64,000 nt of DNA from Hyposmocoma kahamanoa. Lineage: Eukaryota > Arthropoda > Insecta > Lepidoptera > Cosmopterigidae. Below the pieces are notes generated by a model. The model made no database searches. It saw only the letters and a program-made list of their open reading frames with translations, and was not told the DNA's origin. The stretch is taken from NCBI RefSeq assembly GCF_003589595.1, contig NW_020654810.1, positions 18,281,246 through 18,345,245 on the forward strand. The letters run 5' to 3'. Made by a program: the position numbers and the translations under genes. Shown here piece by piece: positions 10,884 to 22,631 of this stretch (position 1 is its first letter; every line of letters begins with the position of its first letter).

Positions 10884-13800
10884 ATGGCAAAACACAAAAA
10901 CGAGAATTTCAACAAAAAGAAAAAGAATAATCATGATATTAAAACACCCAAACAGGTGTGTTTCCTGTTCTTTACAAAATTTTTGATATTTCTGAACAAA
11001 AAACAGAAAAGTTAGCTGAACTAATCCTGTTGATTTATAAATGAAACAATCCCGAGATTATGGTTTTTTTATTTAATTGTTTGCAGAAACGCTACTTTGA
11101 AGTGAATAAAGATGAGACCACGCAAAAGAAAGATCAGAAAGCGGAAAACATAGAGGTATTTAACGTAAAAATTACAAGACGAATGCTGAAGGCTCAAGAG
11201 TACAAAGTAAGTTATAATAATTCGTTTACGCACATTATACTACGGGTAAGCCTAATTTACTTAAATTTACCGATTTATTTCGTACATTTAGATATTACAG
11301 GGCAATTCCAATACAACTGTGGGTACATTAATTTCTATTTATTTATATTAAAAAATAATAATAATACTGATTAATAATAATAAATTGGCTGCTTTTATTC
11401 AATTATAATAGCAAAGAATATTATTAATTCATTGAGTGTACACTATGGAAAGTGTTACCTTCATGAATTCACTCTCAAAACAAGTAAAAATGTCCATTAC
11501 TGTAGCTACTCCATTTTGTGTGTGTAACTGACCCACCACACACAAAGAAGTGCTACATCAAGTTGCGAAACTGACTTCCTAAAGTATACCTTAGTGCGTG
11601 TGATTGAATATTGGAGAAAATAAATTAAGACCATAACCAATTGGCTTTCTAAGACTTTACACATAGATGGCCAGCCTAAATAGATAGACAATTATGTATC
11701 ATGTTTTAAATAAAAAACCACCGTGCTACTCGGATATATTCACTAAAATAATGCGGCGGTGACTCTTGATTAAGGACAACAAACTGGTTCAAAACAAGTC
11801 GAACAAAAATTCGACTTAAATGTGTGAGTTATCCGTTATTTTAGTTAATTATGTATCATGCCTTAATTATACACATGATATAAAACTTTTCTGTGTACTT
11901 TCAGAAAGGTGGCAAATTTTATAAAGGCAAAGTAAACAAAACACAAGGGAAAGTAACAAAAAAATATCCTGGCAAAGCAACTATAGATCCTACAGTTCTA
12001 GAGCAATATTCTCGTGGTGAAGGCATTGACAAAAATGGTGTAAAACATCCATTATATGCAGTAAAATTGAAAAAAAAAGAGCATAAAATTAACTTTGCTC
12101 AAGAACAGGCTGCTAGGGCTGAGATATTATTGACTGAAAACCAGGGGTAAGTAAACATTAACTGTTTATTGCAATGCTATTTCACAATTCACTGTAAAAT
12201 ATTAATTGCAATTGTGTAAACTCAAACCTTTATAAAAACCTGTAGTTCTGTTTTACAGTGGCATTGAAGTTGGTGATGATGAGAAGACCACAGCAATATC
12301 CCAGAGAATAATAAAAGAAAATGTCGACATTGCTGCAGCTACCAAAATATTTGAATTGCAACTCAACTTTGGTCCATACAGAGTTAAATATTCAAATAAT
12401 GGCAGGCATTTGCTCTTGGGAGGCAAACAGGGACATTTGGCTGCTCTTGACTGGGTTACAAAGAAATTACACTGTGAAATCAATGTTATGGAGTCTATTC
12501 ATGATATTAGGTAAGATTTTTAAAATATTTTTCTAACCATTTTTTGTAGAACAATGTTTTGAATGTGTGTGCACCAAATTCACAGTACAACTTGATTTAT
12601 TATATTAATTTTATATATTTCAGCTGGCTACATGTAGAAACAATGATGGCAGTAGCCCAAAAAGAGTGGCTCCACATTTATGATAACACAGGGACTGAAT
12701 TGCATTGTGTAAAAAGAATGGACAAGATTTTGAGAATGGAATTTTTGCCATACCATTTTTTGTTGGCTGGTGTGGTTAGTTTCTTTATGATGTACTTTTT
12801 GTAATTACTATGTCAACTCATGGAGTAATGGAGTGCATGTTGTCATAGGTCATCATTCTCTATCAAGATAATTATCTCATAACGTGTAATGGCGAAACTG
12901 ATCATGATACCAAAGTACTTATGCGTATTACAAAAATTAACTAATATAATGGAGTTGCGACTGCGATTGAGAATAATTATATTAAGAATTTCTATTAATT
13001 GACAAACACTTTATTACAGAATGAATACGGTTTTATGACATGGCTTGACATTTCCATTGGTGAAATAGTAGGGCACTACAACAATCATTTAGGAAGAACA
13101 TCAGTAATGGCCCAAAACCCCTACAATGCCACAATTTGCTTGGGCAATTCCAAAGGAGTGGTCTCTTTGTGGTCACCGACTGTCAGGGAACCTTTAGCGA
13201 AAATTCTGTGCCACAAAACACCATTGACTGCCATTTCTGTTGATAGTAGAGGAATGTGAGTACTAACATGAATTATGTGATTTTTTTTGGATTGATAATA
13301 TTTCATATATCAAAATGCCTTAAATATTTGATGACATACTCTGGACCCTTAACAGTATCATAGTAAGTATGTACATTCTGTCATTTGAAAGACAAGCATG
13401 ATGAATATTATGCATGTGATGTTACACTGTACCTGTTACAGGTACATGGCAACATCAGGTGTAGACAGAAGCCTCAAAATTTGGGACATCAGAAATCTCG
13501 ATGGACCTCTACAACATTACAAATTAAGAACAGCCCCACAAGATTTGGAATTCTCACAGAAAGATATGCTTGCTGTTGGCCTCGGAGAAGTTGTAGAGAT
13601 ATACAAGTAAGATACTTTAAATAGACTATAAATATGTTATGTTCGTATTGCCAACAATAGTCAAGATTTTGTCTTTTGCTTTTTATTTCATTTAATTTAT
13701 TTTTCAGTAACTGTTGTACACAGACTACAGAAAAGCCTTACTTGAGGCATAGAATGGCAAAAAGTATAAACAACTTTAAATTCTGCCCATATGAAGACGT

Positions 13801-15328
13801 TCTAGGCGTCGGCACTAGCAGTGGATTCACTAGTATTATTGTGCCAGGTAAAGAACATTATAAATTTGAAATATTGTATTATTTCTCGAATCAGCTTCTG
13901 CTTCTCGTAGAGATCATTGTTTCAGCATAACCCATTGTTAAAATCCAAAGTTTTGAATAGCTCTTACACTGTAAAACTAAAGTCTACCTATTGGTCTTCA
14001 ACGCAAGCAAACTTGGGCAAATCACGTGCACACTTACAAGTATACTCGTGGTGAAGCTTACAGCTGTTACAAGTAAGGCACCTGCGGACATTAACAAATT
14101 CAAAACTATTTATATTCAGTAACGTGTGCGAGAACCGGTTTCGTGCCTTACTTACTATTCCTTTTGTAACACACACAAAAAAATTAGCCTAAAACAACTA
14201 TAATTGCTCTTACAAATTTCAGGAAGTGGAGAACCCAACTTTGATGCTTTGGAAAGTAATCCATTCCAGACCAAGAGCCAAAGAAGGGAAGCAGAAGTCA
14301 AGGCTCTCCTCGAGAAAATTCCTCCTGAACTTATTACACTCAATCCATTTGAAATAACTGAAGTCGACGTGCCGTCTTTGAAGGAACAGATGGAGGCTAA
14401 GAAGAAACTTTTGGTATGACACTTCAAATCTTAGGTGGTTTCCATTATCTGGAGACTCATTGCTGAATTCTAGAGTTAATTTCGTCTACTGTCAATTTTG
14501 GCCCAAAATAAATTTATTCTCATCCAAGTTACAATGCAAAATTAATGTTTTTTAACTTATTACAGTATCTCAAACCAAAGATAGTGGACTTAACGCCTAG
14601 ACACAAAAACAAGGGCAAAACACATATAGCAAGGAAGAAAATTATAAAGGAGCAAGCTAGAAAGGTATTACCTATCGAACTTTATATTGTGATTGATAAT
14701 AAAGTTACGTGCTTCAGTTACTGACTATATAAGTCAAGAGCAAATCAAGCTTGACACTTTGGATCATTTTGTTTTCTTTAGTTTCAAGCTTGAAGTGGAC
14801 GATATGGACCGTAGGGACGGGAGTGAGGAAATGAAATGAGCACAATTACTTATAATATGAAACACAATAAAAAATACACCATACGACATTCAACTGAAAA
14901 GCAACAAATAAAAAATAGAAACATAGCATAGTATAAAAAAGCAAGACGTTCGCGACACTTGATGTGTTCTTGTCCCTGTTCACTTGTCAGCACGCTTCAA
15001 TGCTGCGTCTATGAAAACGTCTGTTTTAGATGAAGTAATATCAGTACACTTTAGCTCCAAATGTATAGTATGCATCAAGTCAGTATAAAAGACACTCGTT
15101 TAGTATGGGTGCGATGCTTCACATGGAGTTCTGTCTATATGTTGTCGTTTAACAGATGACTGTATGCATGTATTTATATGTAATAATGAAATTACGTTTC
15201 AGGAGTTCATTGAACAATCAATAGAAGCAAAGAAATTACTAGATGTGGAAGAAAAGAAACCGAGAATGCCAAAAGAGTCTTTTGGAGTCCTTGATAGATT
15301 TATATCCAATCCTAAGTCTAAGAATTAA
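10884..15328 (+). CDS. WDR46 (Utp7/BING4) small-subunit processome WD40 protein
   Basis: Nucleolar scaffold of the small-subunit processome, needed for 18S rRNA maturation. Exons: 10884-10955, 11087-11206, 11905-12146, 12259-12510, 12624-12774, 13020-13255, 13442-13606, 13708-13847, 14223-14413, 14566-14664 and 15203-15328. They join in consistent phase to 597 aa, close to human WDR46 (about 610). The N-terminus is Lys-rich ([18 protein letters not shown]). WD repeats follow ([19 protein letters not shown], then [40 protein letters not shown]). The BING4 C-terminal domain, about residues 413-490, carries [18 protein letters not shown] and [10 protein letters not shown] and is diagnostic. The C-terminus is again basic. 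The start is the first ATG in good context (gaaaATGG). It converges with the E2F gene. Confidence 0.95.
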
Positions 15329-15342
15329 ATTACTATTTTAAT

Positions 15343-15348
15343 AATAAA
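15343..15348 (+). promoter_or_regulatory. Poly(A) signal of WDR46
   Basis: AATAAA 14 bp after the WDR46 stop codon, giving a very short 3' UTR. It overlaps the region where the convergent E2F transcript should also end. Confidence 0.5.
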
Positions 15349-15423
15349 GATAGCTTTTATTTCTCATCAGTCATCACATTCCATGTCTATGTAATTATAA
15401 ATTTTTCAATGTTATTTACATGA

Positions 15424-15429
15424 TTTATT
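15424..15429 (-). promoter_or_regulatory. Candidate poly(A) signal of the E2F gene
   Basis: TTTATT on the plus strand (AATAAA on the minus) about 90 bp past the E2F stop codon. Another lies at 15356-15361. Either would bring the E2F and WDR46 mRNA ends to within a few tens of bases or make them overlap. Confidence 0.4.
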
Positions 15430-15515
15430 TACATAGTCTAACATGATTCATCACAAAATACATAAAAATGTCTTAAAAATGCTCTCACTTAAACAAAAAA
15501 CGTAGAAAAACTGTT

Positions 15516-18500
15516 TTAAAAAGGAATATCAAAAAGATCACATAATCCTTCCGAGCCACGTAACGAAAAAGAAAAGTCCTGTTTAGTGACAGGAGGACTC
15601 AATCTAAGGAGATAATCTGAAACAAAAGACGAGTATTAGATGAGATTAAAAAGCAAGAATACACACTGCCGCTTTAACGGGGCCACGTAACATTTTTTTT
15701 TAATTTAGGTATCACAGACAGCCCTTTATGCAGAGGGTACGAGAAGAAAAAAGCCGACCACAAATAACTATAGTGTTTTTTTAAAGGGGACAGTATGGGA
15801 AATCCGAAACCCTAGAAAATACAAGGAAACTGTAAATCCTCCAATAAACTCCAAATAAAAAAATAATATAATATAAGTCGGCCGGTCATAAAACACCATG
15901 CCAAATCCCTTTACAACATGTATTCAAGAGTGAAGGATAATAGTGACTATAATAAATAATATATAATAAATCCAAATAATAATAAACTGTAGATCCTTCA
16001 TCCAAAGTGTGACTCAAGGTTTTGCTGATCTATAGGATTACCATATATTTATACGTGCATATACACGCGTACGCAGGCACATACAAGCACACACGCACAC
16101 GCGCGCACATAAAAACACATACACACGCACACACTCATTTTAAATTTAAGTTTTACTTTCAGTTTAAAAGTACAATTTATAATTAAATTCATCTATCTAA
16201 AGTTCAATAGTGTATGTCTAAAAAAGTATTCTTTAATTTTATATTTTTCATATTTTGTTTCTCTCTTGCAATGTTTAATATTTTTCTTAGTAATGCTATA
16301 ATATGGTATGTATTATTCCCAAGGGTGAGGGCCTGGTGACTTGTAGTACAGGTGTTAAGCCTTTAACAGGCACCAGCTCATGCAAAAGCTGTTAATGTTT
16401 CTTAAATTACTGAGAACCTTCTGAACGTCTTTTTGTGGAGAAATAAACATATTATTATTATTAAATCTTTTTTTGTGATAACAATTTTGGCAGTATTTTT
16501 TTTTTTATCAAGCGTGTGCTGTCCAAAAAAATGAATGAAACTGATCAAATTTGGAACCTATCTTCACATTGTATGGTACTTAGTGGTAAGTTTGATTACT
16601 TCAGGAACTAAAAATTGATAAGAATGAAATCCGAAACCATAGACGATACAAGGAAACCGTCTTAGGAACCATTAAATAGTTTCTTATGAAACAATTTTGG
16701 CACAGTCTATTATTTAGTCAAATGTGAGTTGCCCAGAATAATTAAATTTAGTGAAAATCTATTTTAGTGCTGATCAACTCAGTTTCATGAAGGAATCATT
16801 TCATTGTATGGGATGAAAAAAATCGGTACAGCAGAAGTGGTCAAATTTCACAAAATGTTTTAGGCAAATTTTAGAAAATAGATTTAAAAAAATTGTTTTC
16901 ATAAGATTTAATGGTTCCTAAAACGATTTTCTTGTATCGTCTATGTTTTCAGATTTCCCTATACTGTCCCATTAAAAAAAAGCACTACTATTGGGAATTC
17001 ATTCTTAACAATTCCTAGTTTATGAACTACTCAAACCTACCAATTTTGGAACTGGAAGAATCAAATGCTTACCACCATATGTTGAGCCCTCACTCTTGTT
17101 TGTGTAACTCTCAACTTCACTATCTGCCATGTTTTCATCGTCGGCTTGCTGAAATTGAATTTATTCCTAATTAGTATGTTTTTCTATTAAAAATCTACAT
17201 ATGAAATTTATTGTTTTGCTTACTGCTTCTTTTTCATTGTCACACAATAGTATTACACCAACGGGTTCAGTGGATTTCACATGGAGCAGGTATTGTACTT
17301 CATTGTCCTGAAAAACAATAAAATTAGAATTCAGAAGACACAAACAAAATAATAAAATTAAAATTGAAAACTTACACAAGTTTTATTAGAATTTATTAGC
17401 CACACATTTGGGCTAACATATTTTCTCGATCTCAACTCTTGCAAAGAGTTCCATATTACAATTTCACAACTAACATCACAATATTTTGAAGTTGAAGAGT
17501 TAAAAATGACAAATGATCATAGCTATTTCACATGTAGAATTAAAAAGCCACCGAGGTCAGTTTGGGAGCTGTGATGCCACTTGTAAACACAGATACACAG
17601 ACATAGGCTACCAATTTTTGCATCAGGGGTTAAAAACATTAGTTAATTTGCTGTACAATTGCATTGTCAATTAAACGATATTATAAAAAAAAAATTAAAG
17701 ACACTCATGTTTGATCTCTATCAGGTAAACCAGAATTGGTTCACAAATCAATCATAAGAGGAATAAATGCGAATATTAAATGAGCAAATATCGGGAAAAT
17801 AAAAAGAAGTCATACCGTAGTCTGATATTAGTGAATGTCATTTAAATGAGCAAAGCTCTTTTGTTTTTTGTTGTCTATTCATGATCAATGCAAACACTTT
17901 AAAGGATCACCACATGTCAGTACACTTCAGCAACAAGTATACCAAGAAGTCACCATAAAAATATATATATAAATATAATATATATATTTTTCTGACGACT
18001 TTTTGGTATAAGTATATAATATATACTCATGTGTAATTCATGCGTTAACCTGTACCTTTGGGATTCAACAAACTGAGCTGAATAGTTTTCCACATAAAGG
18101 CAACCCAACATTGTAAGGGTATACCTGAGACATGCCAAAATATATAAAATGTGTATCATATAAAAAGACTGATTACATGTCAGCGAAAAAAAACAAAAAA
18201 CTTGTACCTTATTGGATTGTTTGTTTCCTACAGAAAGTTTAGCACCCAGCGGTGCTTCTAGTACTATAACTTGTTCCTCCTCATAGCATTTCCTTATGTC
18301 ACCTTCAGTCACATAAAAATATTCATCATTGTCTGTGTTTTCTACTACATTCTTTATACTCTGCTCTATCCACTGCATTTGTCTGAAGTAAACACAAATA
18401 TATTCACTAATTTATTGAAATAGATAAATAACGCACACACTCAACATATCACATCGGGGGTGCCATGGACACACACATAGACAACCACAAATTACACCCA

Positions 18501-21500
18501 AACTCACGAGAGAAATAAATGTAGGCCAAACAAATAATTCTCCCGGCCCGGGAATCGAACCCGGGGACCTCTGCGTGGCAGTCCGGTATGGTAACCGTTC
18601 GGCCACCGAGGCAGTTATTAGATTTAAGAATTAGGTTTATTAGATTAGATACAAATATGATGTTACATGTTAAAGAAATTAAACGTCATGATAGCTCCAC
18701 ATGCTTTTCAAATTCACTTAGCTAAAAATTTCATGAATATATGCCAGTAAGATCCAGCAAGTGTGACACTTGTGCTGGTCAATGTTAAGCTTATGGAACT
18801 AGTATGATAAGTGCAATATAGGATATACGACCAAAGAAGAACAACAATATACTACTTGTGTTTCCATGTCTTAAATGTTACTGCACCACAGAAGTGAGTG
18901 TCTAAAGCTCCAATGGATTCCCTCCCATATGGGATTGCGCGGAAACGAAGAAGTTGATGTCCTTGCAAAATCTGCTGTTGAAAATGGTACTGTACTCGAT
19001 TGTACGCCTTATGCTACTGAGGTTATTCCACTAATTAAGAACTCTAGAAAAATGAGAATATCATTTCGGAGAACAGTTGGTGGAAAAAGGTCTTGGAATA
19101 TGATACAGACCATCCAGAGGAATCCACAGTAGGTTTTATTCTGTCAATATAGCAAGGAAATATCTTATATCGGCTTTTAGGCTGCATTCTGGTCACATTC
19201 CATAAATAAATTCTTTCATATGATGGGTTTTAAACCATCCCCATTGTGCGTTAATTGCAATAAAATAGAGGATCTGTATTATGTATTAGTGGAATGTAAC
19301 TGTTACGTAACCCTGAGGGGTATAATGTGTAGGAATGTAAGTTTATGCAATGGACAAATTAATTTTTGGCTCAGAGAGCCTATATGTATTGGAGCTCTAA
19401 ACTTGTACAAGTTTTTGAACATGTCCCTTGAGTAGGGAACCCAGTATTCCTTCCATGAAGCTGACATAGTCACTCAAGGTAACTAAAGCCTCAATAAAAA
19501 ATAAGTAGATTTAAAAAAAAAAATTATCTGCGGGAATATAATTATACCATTATGAAGTAAATGTACAAAACATATTGACAAATTTGACTCAATATTTTTG
19601 CTACCAACTAATTTAGTAAAAGAAAAACACCCTTAGATGTGTAGAAGGGCCCGTACAGCGTGCCGGCCGACTGGTACTAGTGAATTTTCGAATAATTATC
19701 GTACCTACAGGGAAAATGGATATTGTAGTATCAGAACTTTTTTTGTTGGAAAATTCTGTTTTACGGATCCATGCCAAGGAAGGATAAGAAGAAGATTTAA
19801 TAATGATCCATTTAATATTCTGCGGCGATTACGAACTGCATCAATTAACCTATCTGGATCCATTATTATAATTTTACTTACTTATGTAATAATAATAGGA
19901 ACGTTAATTGATCATCTAGTAGTAGTTGCAAGCGGCTTGTGATAACTCATAGCTGCTGGCTTGCGATAGCTGTCTCATGACCAGTGGTCACCAGTCGCGG
20001 GCACGCTGCACTAAGCCATTTAATTCTACATGTAGAAAGAAGTTGCAGTGAAGCGGTGTGACCACAGTCGCGAATTATCGCCGACACACTGAGTGAGCCT
20101 TAAGGGTGATTATATATTTTTCACTTCTCATGCTCTTAAAGTTCGTATTTATGCTGGGTGTAGGCTGCATAAAATAAAATCAGCGTTTAAGACCGAGGCA
20201 ATGACGCCTGCGCCAACAGCTACGCACACTAGAACTTTATAAAGTTTTATTTTTGTTTTTTTAATCCATGTTATATTACAAAAGTAAAAAAGTAGGCAAT
20301 AGTAAATCTAATAAGTTATAAGAAATAGAAATGCGTAAAAAATAAAAAAAAGCTTGTAAAATATAACTGAGGATTATGTAGACCTGAGTCACATGTAGAA
20401 AAAAAAGTAGTAAATTGGCGGAAAGTTCTTACTTTTTCTTCACAATAGTTGTGTTATTGCTTATTTGTAATATTGCTGTTTACTTTCCTCGCAATCGAAC
20501 CAGAGTCTATAACTTGTTCATAAAACTCATTTTACCCTCGACGTAAGTATCATCGTCTATGATATACTCGTCTCAGGTAAAGTGATGCATTTTATGCACT
20601 TATTGTACAATTTACTATTACACATTAGCAGTCTTTAGTTCTTGACCAAGGAGCACATTGTTAACTGCAACCACCCATCCAATTCTAACAAGCCGTAATA
20701 ATTGCCTCGGAGCTTTTTTTATGATACCAAGTAACAGAACATACAAGTGGTGCATTTGGTGACAAATAACATGCCTGGCCATAACAGTTGCAGTGCCATT
20801 AAGAGCTATAAATAACAATGGTCTGAGAGACACTGCCAGTGCGCTCGTCTTCCTGAGACATAGGTTAAAAAGTCCAATGTGCCTGTAATTTCACACCACC
20901 CTTATCCTTCAGAACATAAACACAGTTATGCTCACATTACTGCTTAATGGCAGAAATGGGTAATGTGGCAGTACGTTCCCAGACGATGTCCTTCTGAAGG
21001 AGTTCTACTGCTACTAAACGAGCTGCAGAAAGAGCTCAGCTTTAGCATAACATACTTACTTGTCAAGAAGTCTCTCATGCTCCTCCAAACGTCCTAATTG
21101 CTTCCTCAATTTCGTGACTTTCTCCCCAATTTCCGACGCATTTCCATCTGGACCAGCACCTCTGCAAAATTAAATCATTCATGTGTACAGGCAATTTATA
21201 TTATTACATTTAGTTTATTACAGGCAAGAATACTTTATAGAAGCATTAACTGATAGTTACTAAAACTTAGGACGCTGATGAGCATGCTGTATACTGAACC
21301 TAAAGGACATTTTCCGACTAAGTATTACATACCAGCAAACAAAAACACAAAACAAAATCTACTCACTTCCATTGAATACTGTTCTTACTTCTCTTTTCTA
21401 TTAAACCAATACCTTCCAAAACATTTGTAATGTCGTAAATACGCCTCTTCTGCCGTACTGCTAACAAATCGGTTGCCTAGGAAATGCATTCAAATTATTT

Positions 21501-21656
21501 ATTTTTCGTGCCTAAAACTAACATGACAGATCGATGGCGGCGTACACATACCACTTTCAAATCCAACACTCCATCCTTGGCTTTTTGTAGCAATGAAACA
21601 AACCTAGTCGTAAGTAAACCCAAAGATTTCTCGTATCTCTTGTAAATATCCGCCAT
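15516..21656 (-). CDS. E2F4/5-type transcription factor (insect E2F2-like)
   Basis: Cell-cycle transcription factor that binds DNA with DP and is held by retinoblastoma-family pocket proteins. Exons in coding order: 21656-21552, 21476-21367, 21161-21060, 18382-18208, 17307-17224, 17148-17073 and 15616-15516. Phases agree and give 250 aa. Residues about 11-73 form the winged-helix DNA-binding domain with the signature [21 protein letters not shown] heptad segment ([17 protein letters not shown]) and the marked-box region ([33 protein letters not shown]) follow. The last exon encodes the pocket-protein binding motif ([20 protein letters not shown]), which fits the Y/F-x3-L-x3-E-G-x2-D-L-F-D pattern. 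With no N-terminal cyclin A region, it is of the repressor E2F4/5 type. It is short for the family (human E2F4 is about 413 aa) because the Ser-rich spacer is nearly absent. An unseen alternative exon in the 15617-17072 intron is possible. Confidence 0.93.
16068..16136. repeat. CA/CG-rich simple repeat
   Basis: Imperfect (CA)n tract with interspersed CG steps (GCACACACGCACACGCGCGC), in the last intron of the E2F gene. It is a microsatellite likely to vary in length. Confidence 0.7.
16300..16460 (+). repeat. Possible non-LTR retrotransposon 3' end with (ATT)n tail
   Basis: A block with CCAAGGGTGAGGGCCTGGTG and CTTTAACAGGCACCAGC leads into TGGAGAAATAAACATATTATTATTATT. A short tandem-ATT tail after an AATAAA-like run is typical of some non-LTR element 3' ends. 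There is no coding sequence and no second copy here to compare, so the call is tentative. Confidence 0.35.
18418..18615 (-). repeat. tRNA-derived SINE, family A, copy 1
   Basis: On the minus strand it starts with a tRNA-like head: box A TGGCCGAACGG and box B GGTTCGATTCC inside a CCGGG stem. A body follows with TTTATTTCTCTCGTGAGTTT, GGTGTAATTTGTGGTTGTCT and GTGTGCGTTATT. Four copies are in this window. It lies in E2F intron 3 and is not a functional tRNA: the head is fused to a conserved non-tRNA body. Confidence 0.8.
18840..19520 (+). pseudogene. 3' fragment of a non-LTR retrotransposon (RNase H and terminal Cys motif)
   Basis: The frame 18875-19132 carries the C-terminal RNase H signature of Jockey/I/R1-like elements ([18 protein letters not shown]). 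The next frame, 19220-19435, has a Cys cluster ([18 protein letters not shown]) resembling the CCHC-like end of such pol proteins, but the usual His is Tyr. The two frames are separated by stops and a shift, and the 5' part is missing. The copy ends in an A-rich tail near 19490-19525. This fits a 5'-truncated, decayed insertion in an E2F intron, in antisense to the host gene. Confidence 0.7.
20750..21025 (-). repeat. Interspersed repeat R1, copy 1
   Basis: Reverse-complement copy of a roughly 280-bp repeat seen six times here. It shows GGCCATAACAGTTGCAGTGC, TGTGCCTGTAATTTCACACC, CTCACATTACTGCTTAATGG and GGAGTTCTACTGCTACTA. It lies in E2F intron 3. Class unassigned; there is no ORF and no tRNA-like boxes. 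Confidence 0.65.
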
Positions 21657-21717
21657 GGTCAATATAAAAACAACAAAATTTTAGAAAAATTGAATGATTA
21701 TGATAGAATTTTGCGTT

Positions 21718-21728
21718 GCGGCGGGATT
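21718..21728. promoter_or_regulatory. Possible E2F-like site upstream of the E2F gene
   Basis: GCGGCGGGATT about 62-72 bp upstream of the E2F start codon. The core GGCGGGA matches the E2F half-site GGCGGGAA except for its last base. Autoregulation is known for some animal E2F genes, so the site is suggestive. A single imperfect match could be chance. Confidence 0.25.
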
Positions 21729-21851
21729 CATAATGTTGGTATCACTGAGGCTGGGTCACAGACTAAACTATTTTTTTAATGTAGTTCGCTATACATTATC
21801 TTACAAATATAAAGTCCGACGACTAAATCAGTTACAAAAAATGTTTAGTTA

Positions 21852-22008
21852 AACGGCCCATTCACTACCTGCATGGCAGTCCGCGGCGCAGGCAGGAGAC
21901 AGCTCACACGCTATCCTGCGTATGGCCCACGTATGAAATCTCGCAGGATGGCTTGCACGCTGCGACATACGCGGTGGACTGCAATGCAGGATCATGAATG
22001 CCCACTTT
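21852..22008. mobile_element. MITE with GGGCATTCA-type inverted ends
   Basis: About 155 bp. Left arm GGCCCATTCACTACCTGCAT, then GGCAGTCCGCGGCG. Right arm CGCGGTGGACTGCAATGCAG, then GATCATGAATGCCC, which is its inverse with a few mismatches. GC-rich and noncoding, upstream of the E2F gene. Confidence 0.6.
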
Positions 22009-22631
22009 TAGATGAATTGAACGTACCTAATTGAATTGAAAATAAATGGCGGGGTTTTATTTTTACAGTTAATTCTTCAAATGAATTAATTTTTATTGTG
22101 TTAATACATTTTGAGTTTCTTAAGTATTTTTACCTTTTTTAAACTGATGGAGCCAATGCTTAATAAGTAAATATGAAATAAGCTTTCAGCAGTGCCCGTC
22201 TTAAATAAACCGCGACATACGGTCAAGAAAAAGAACTTAAAATCTCAAAAACTCGGATCATGATATCTCTTTACCTATGACCGGATTATAAATTCATATT
22301 GTATGAAATGTAATCTTTTATTACATAAAGACAATTGTTATTAGCTTAGGAAAGTAAAATTTGTAATTGTGTTTTTCAACTGTTTGATTTCATCCTTTCT
22401 GTGCAAGGCGAAATTTAAAAAGTTTTTGTTTTGTTTACGGCATGCTTTTGTCGGTTTAGAACATGGACGTTAGAATGCGTTATGCACTTTTTAAAATTGA
22501 CGGGTCATTGAACAAAGGGCAACATATAGTACGTCTATGTTACGTGATTTTATCTGTTACAATGATATTTAATTACAGCTAATTACAGTTTTAGTGAGTA
22601 GTTTTAAGAAAAAGCGCTTCAACCACACCAT

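Larger units (their letters stand above)
15768..16992. mobile_element. Non-autonomous element with long inverted ends in the E2F last intron
   Basis: Left end TAGTGTTTTTTTAAAGGGGA, then CAGTATGGGAAATCCGAAAC. The right end is its inverse (GATTTCCCTATACTGTCCCA, then TTAAAAAAAAGCAC). The arms run about 60-80 bp and include TACAAGGAAAC. A third copy of the arm motif (GAAATCCGAAACCATAGACG) sits internally at about 16625-16645. No transposase frame is visible inside. Confidence 0.55.

Noticed and set aside
18538..18615. Functional tRNA gene in the SINE family A head
   Set aside because: The head is fused to a conserved SINE body found in four copies, and no complete cloverleaf with a convincing anticodon arm could be drawn.
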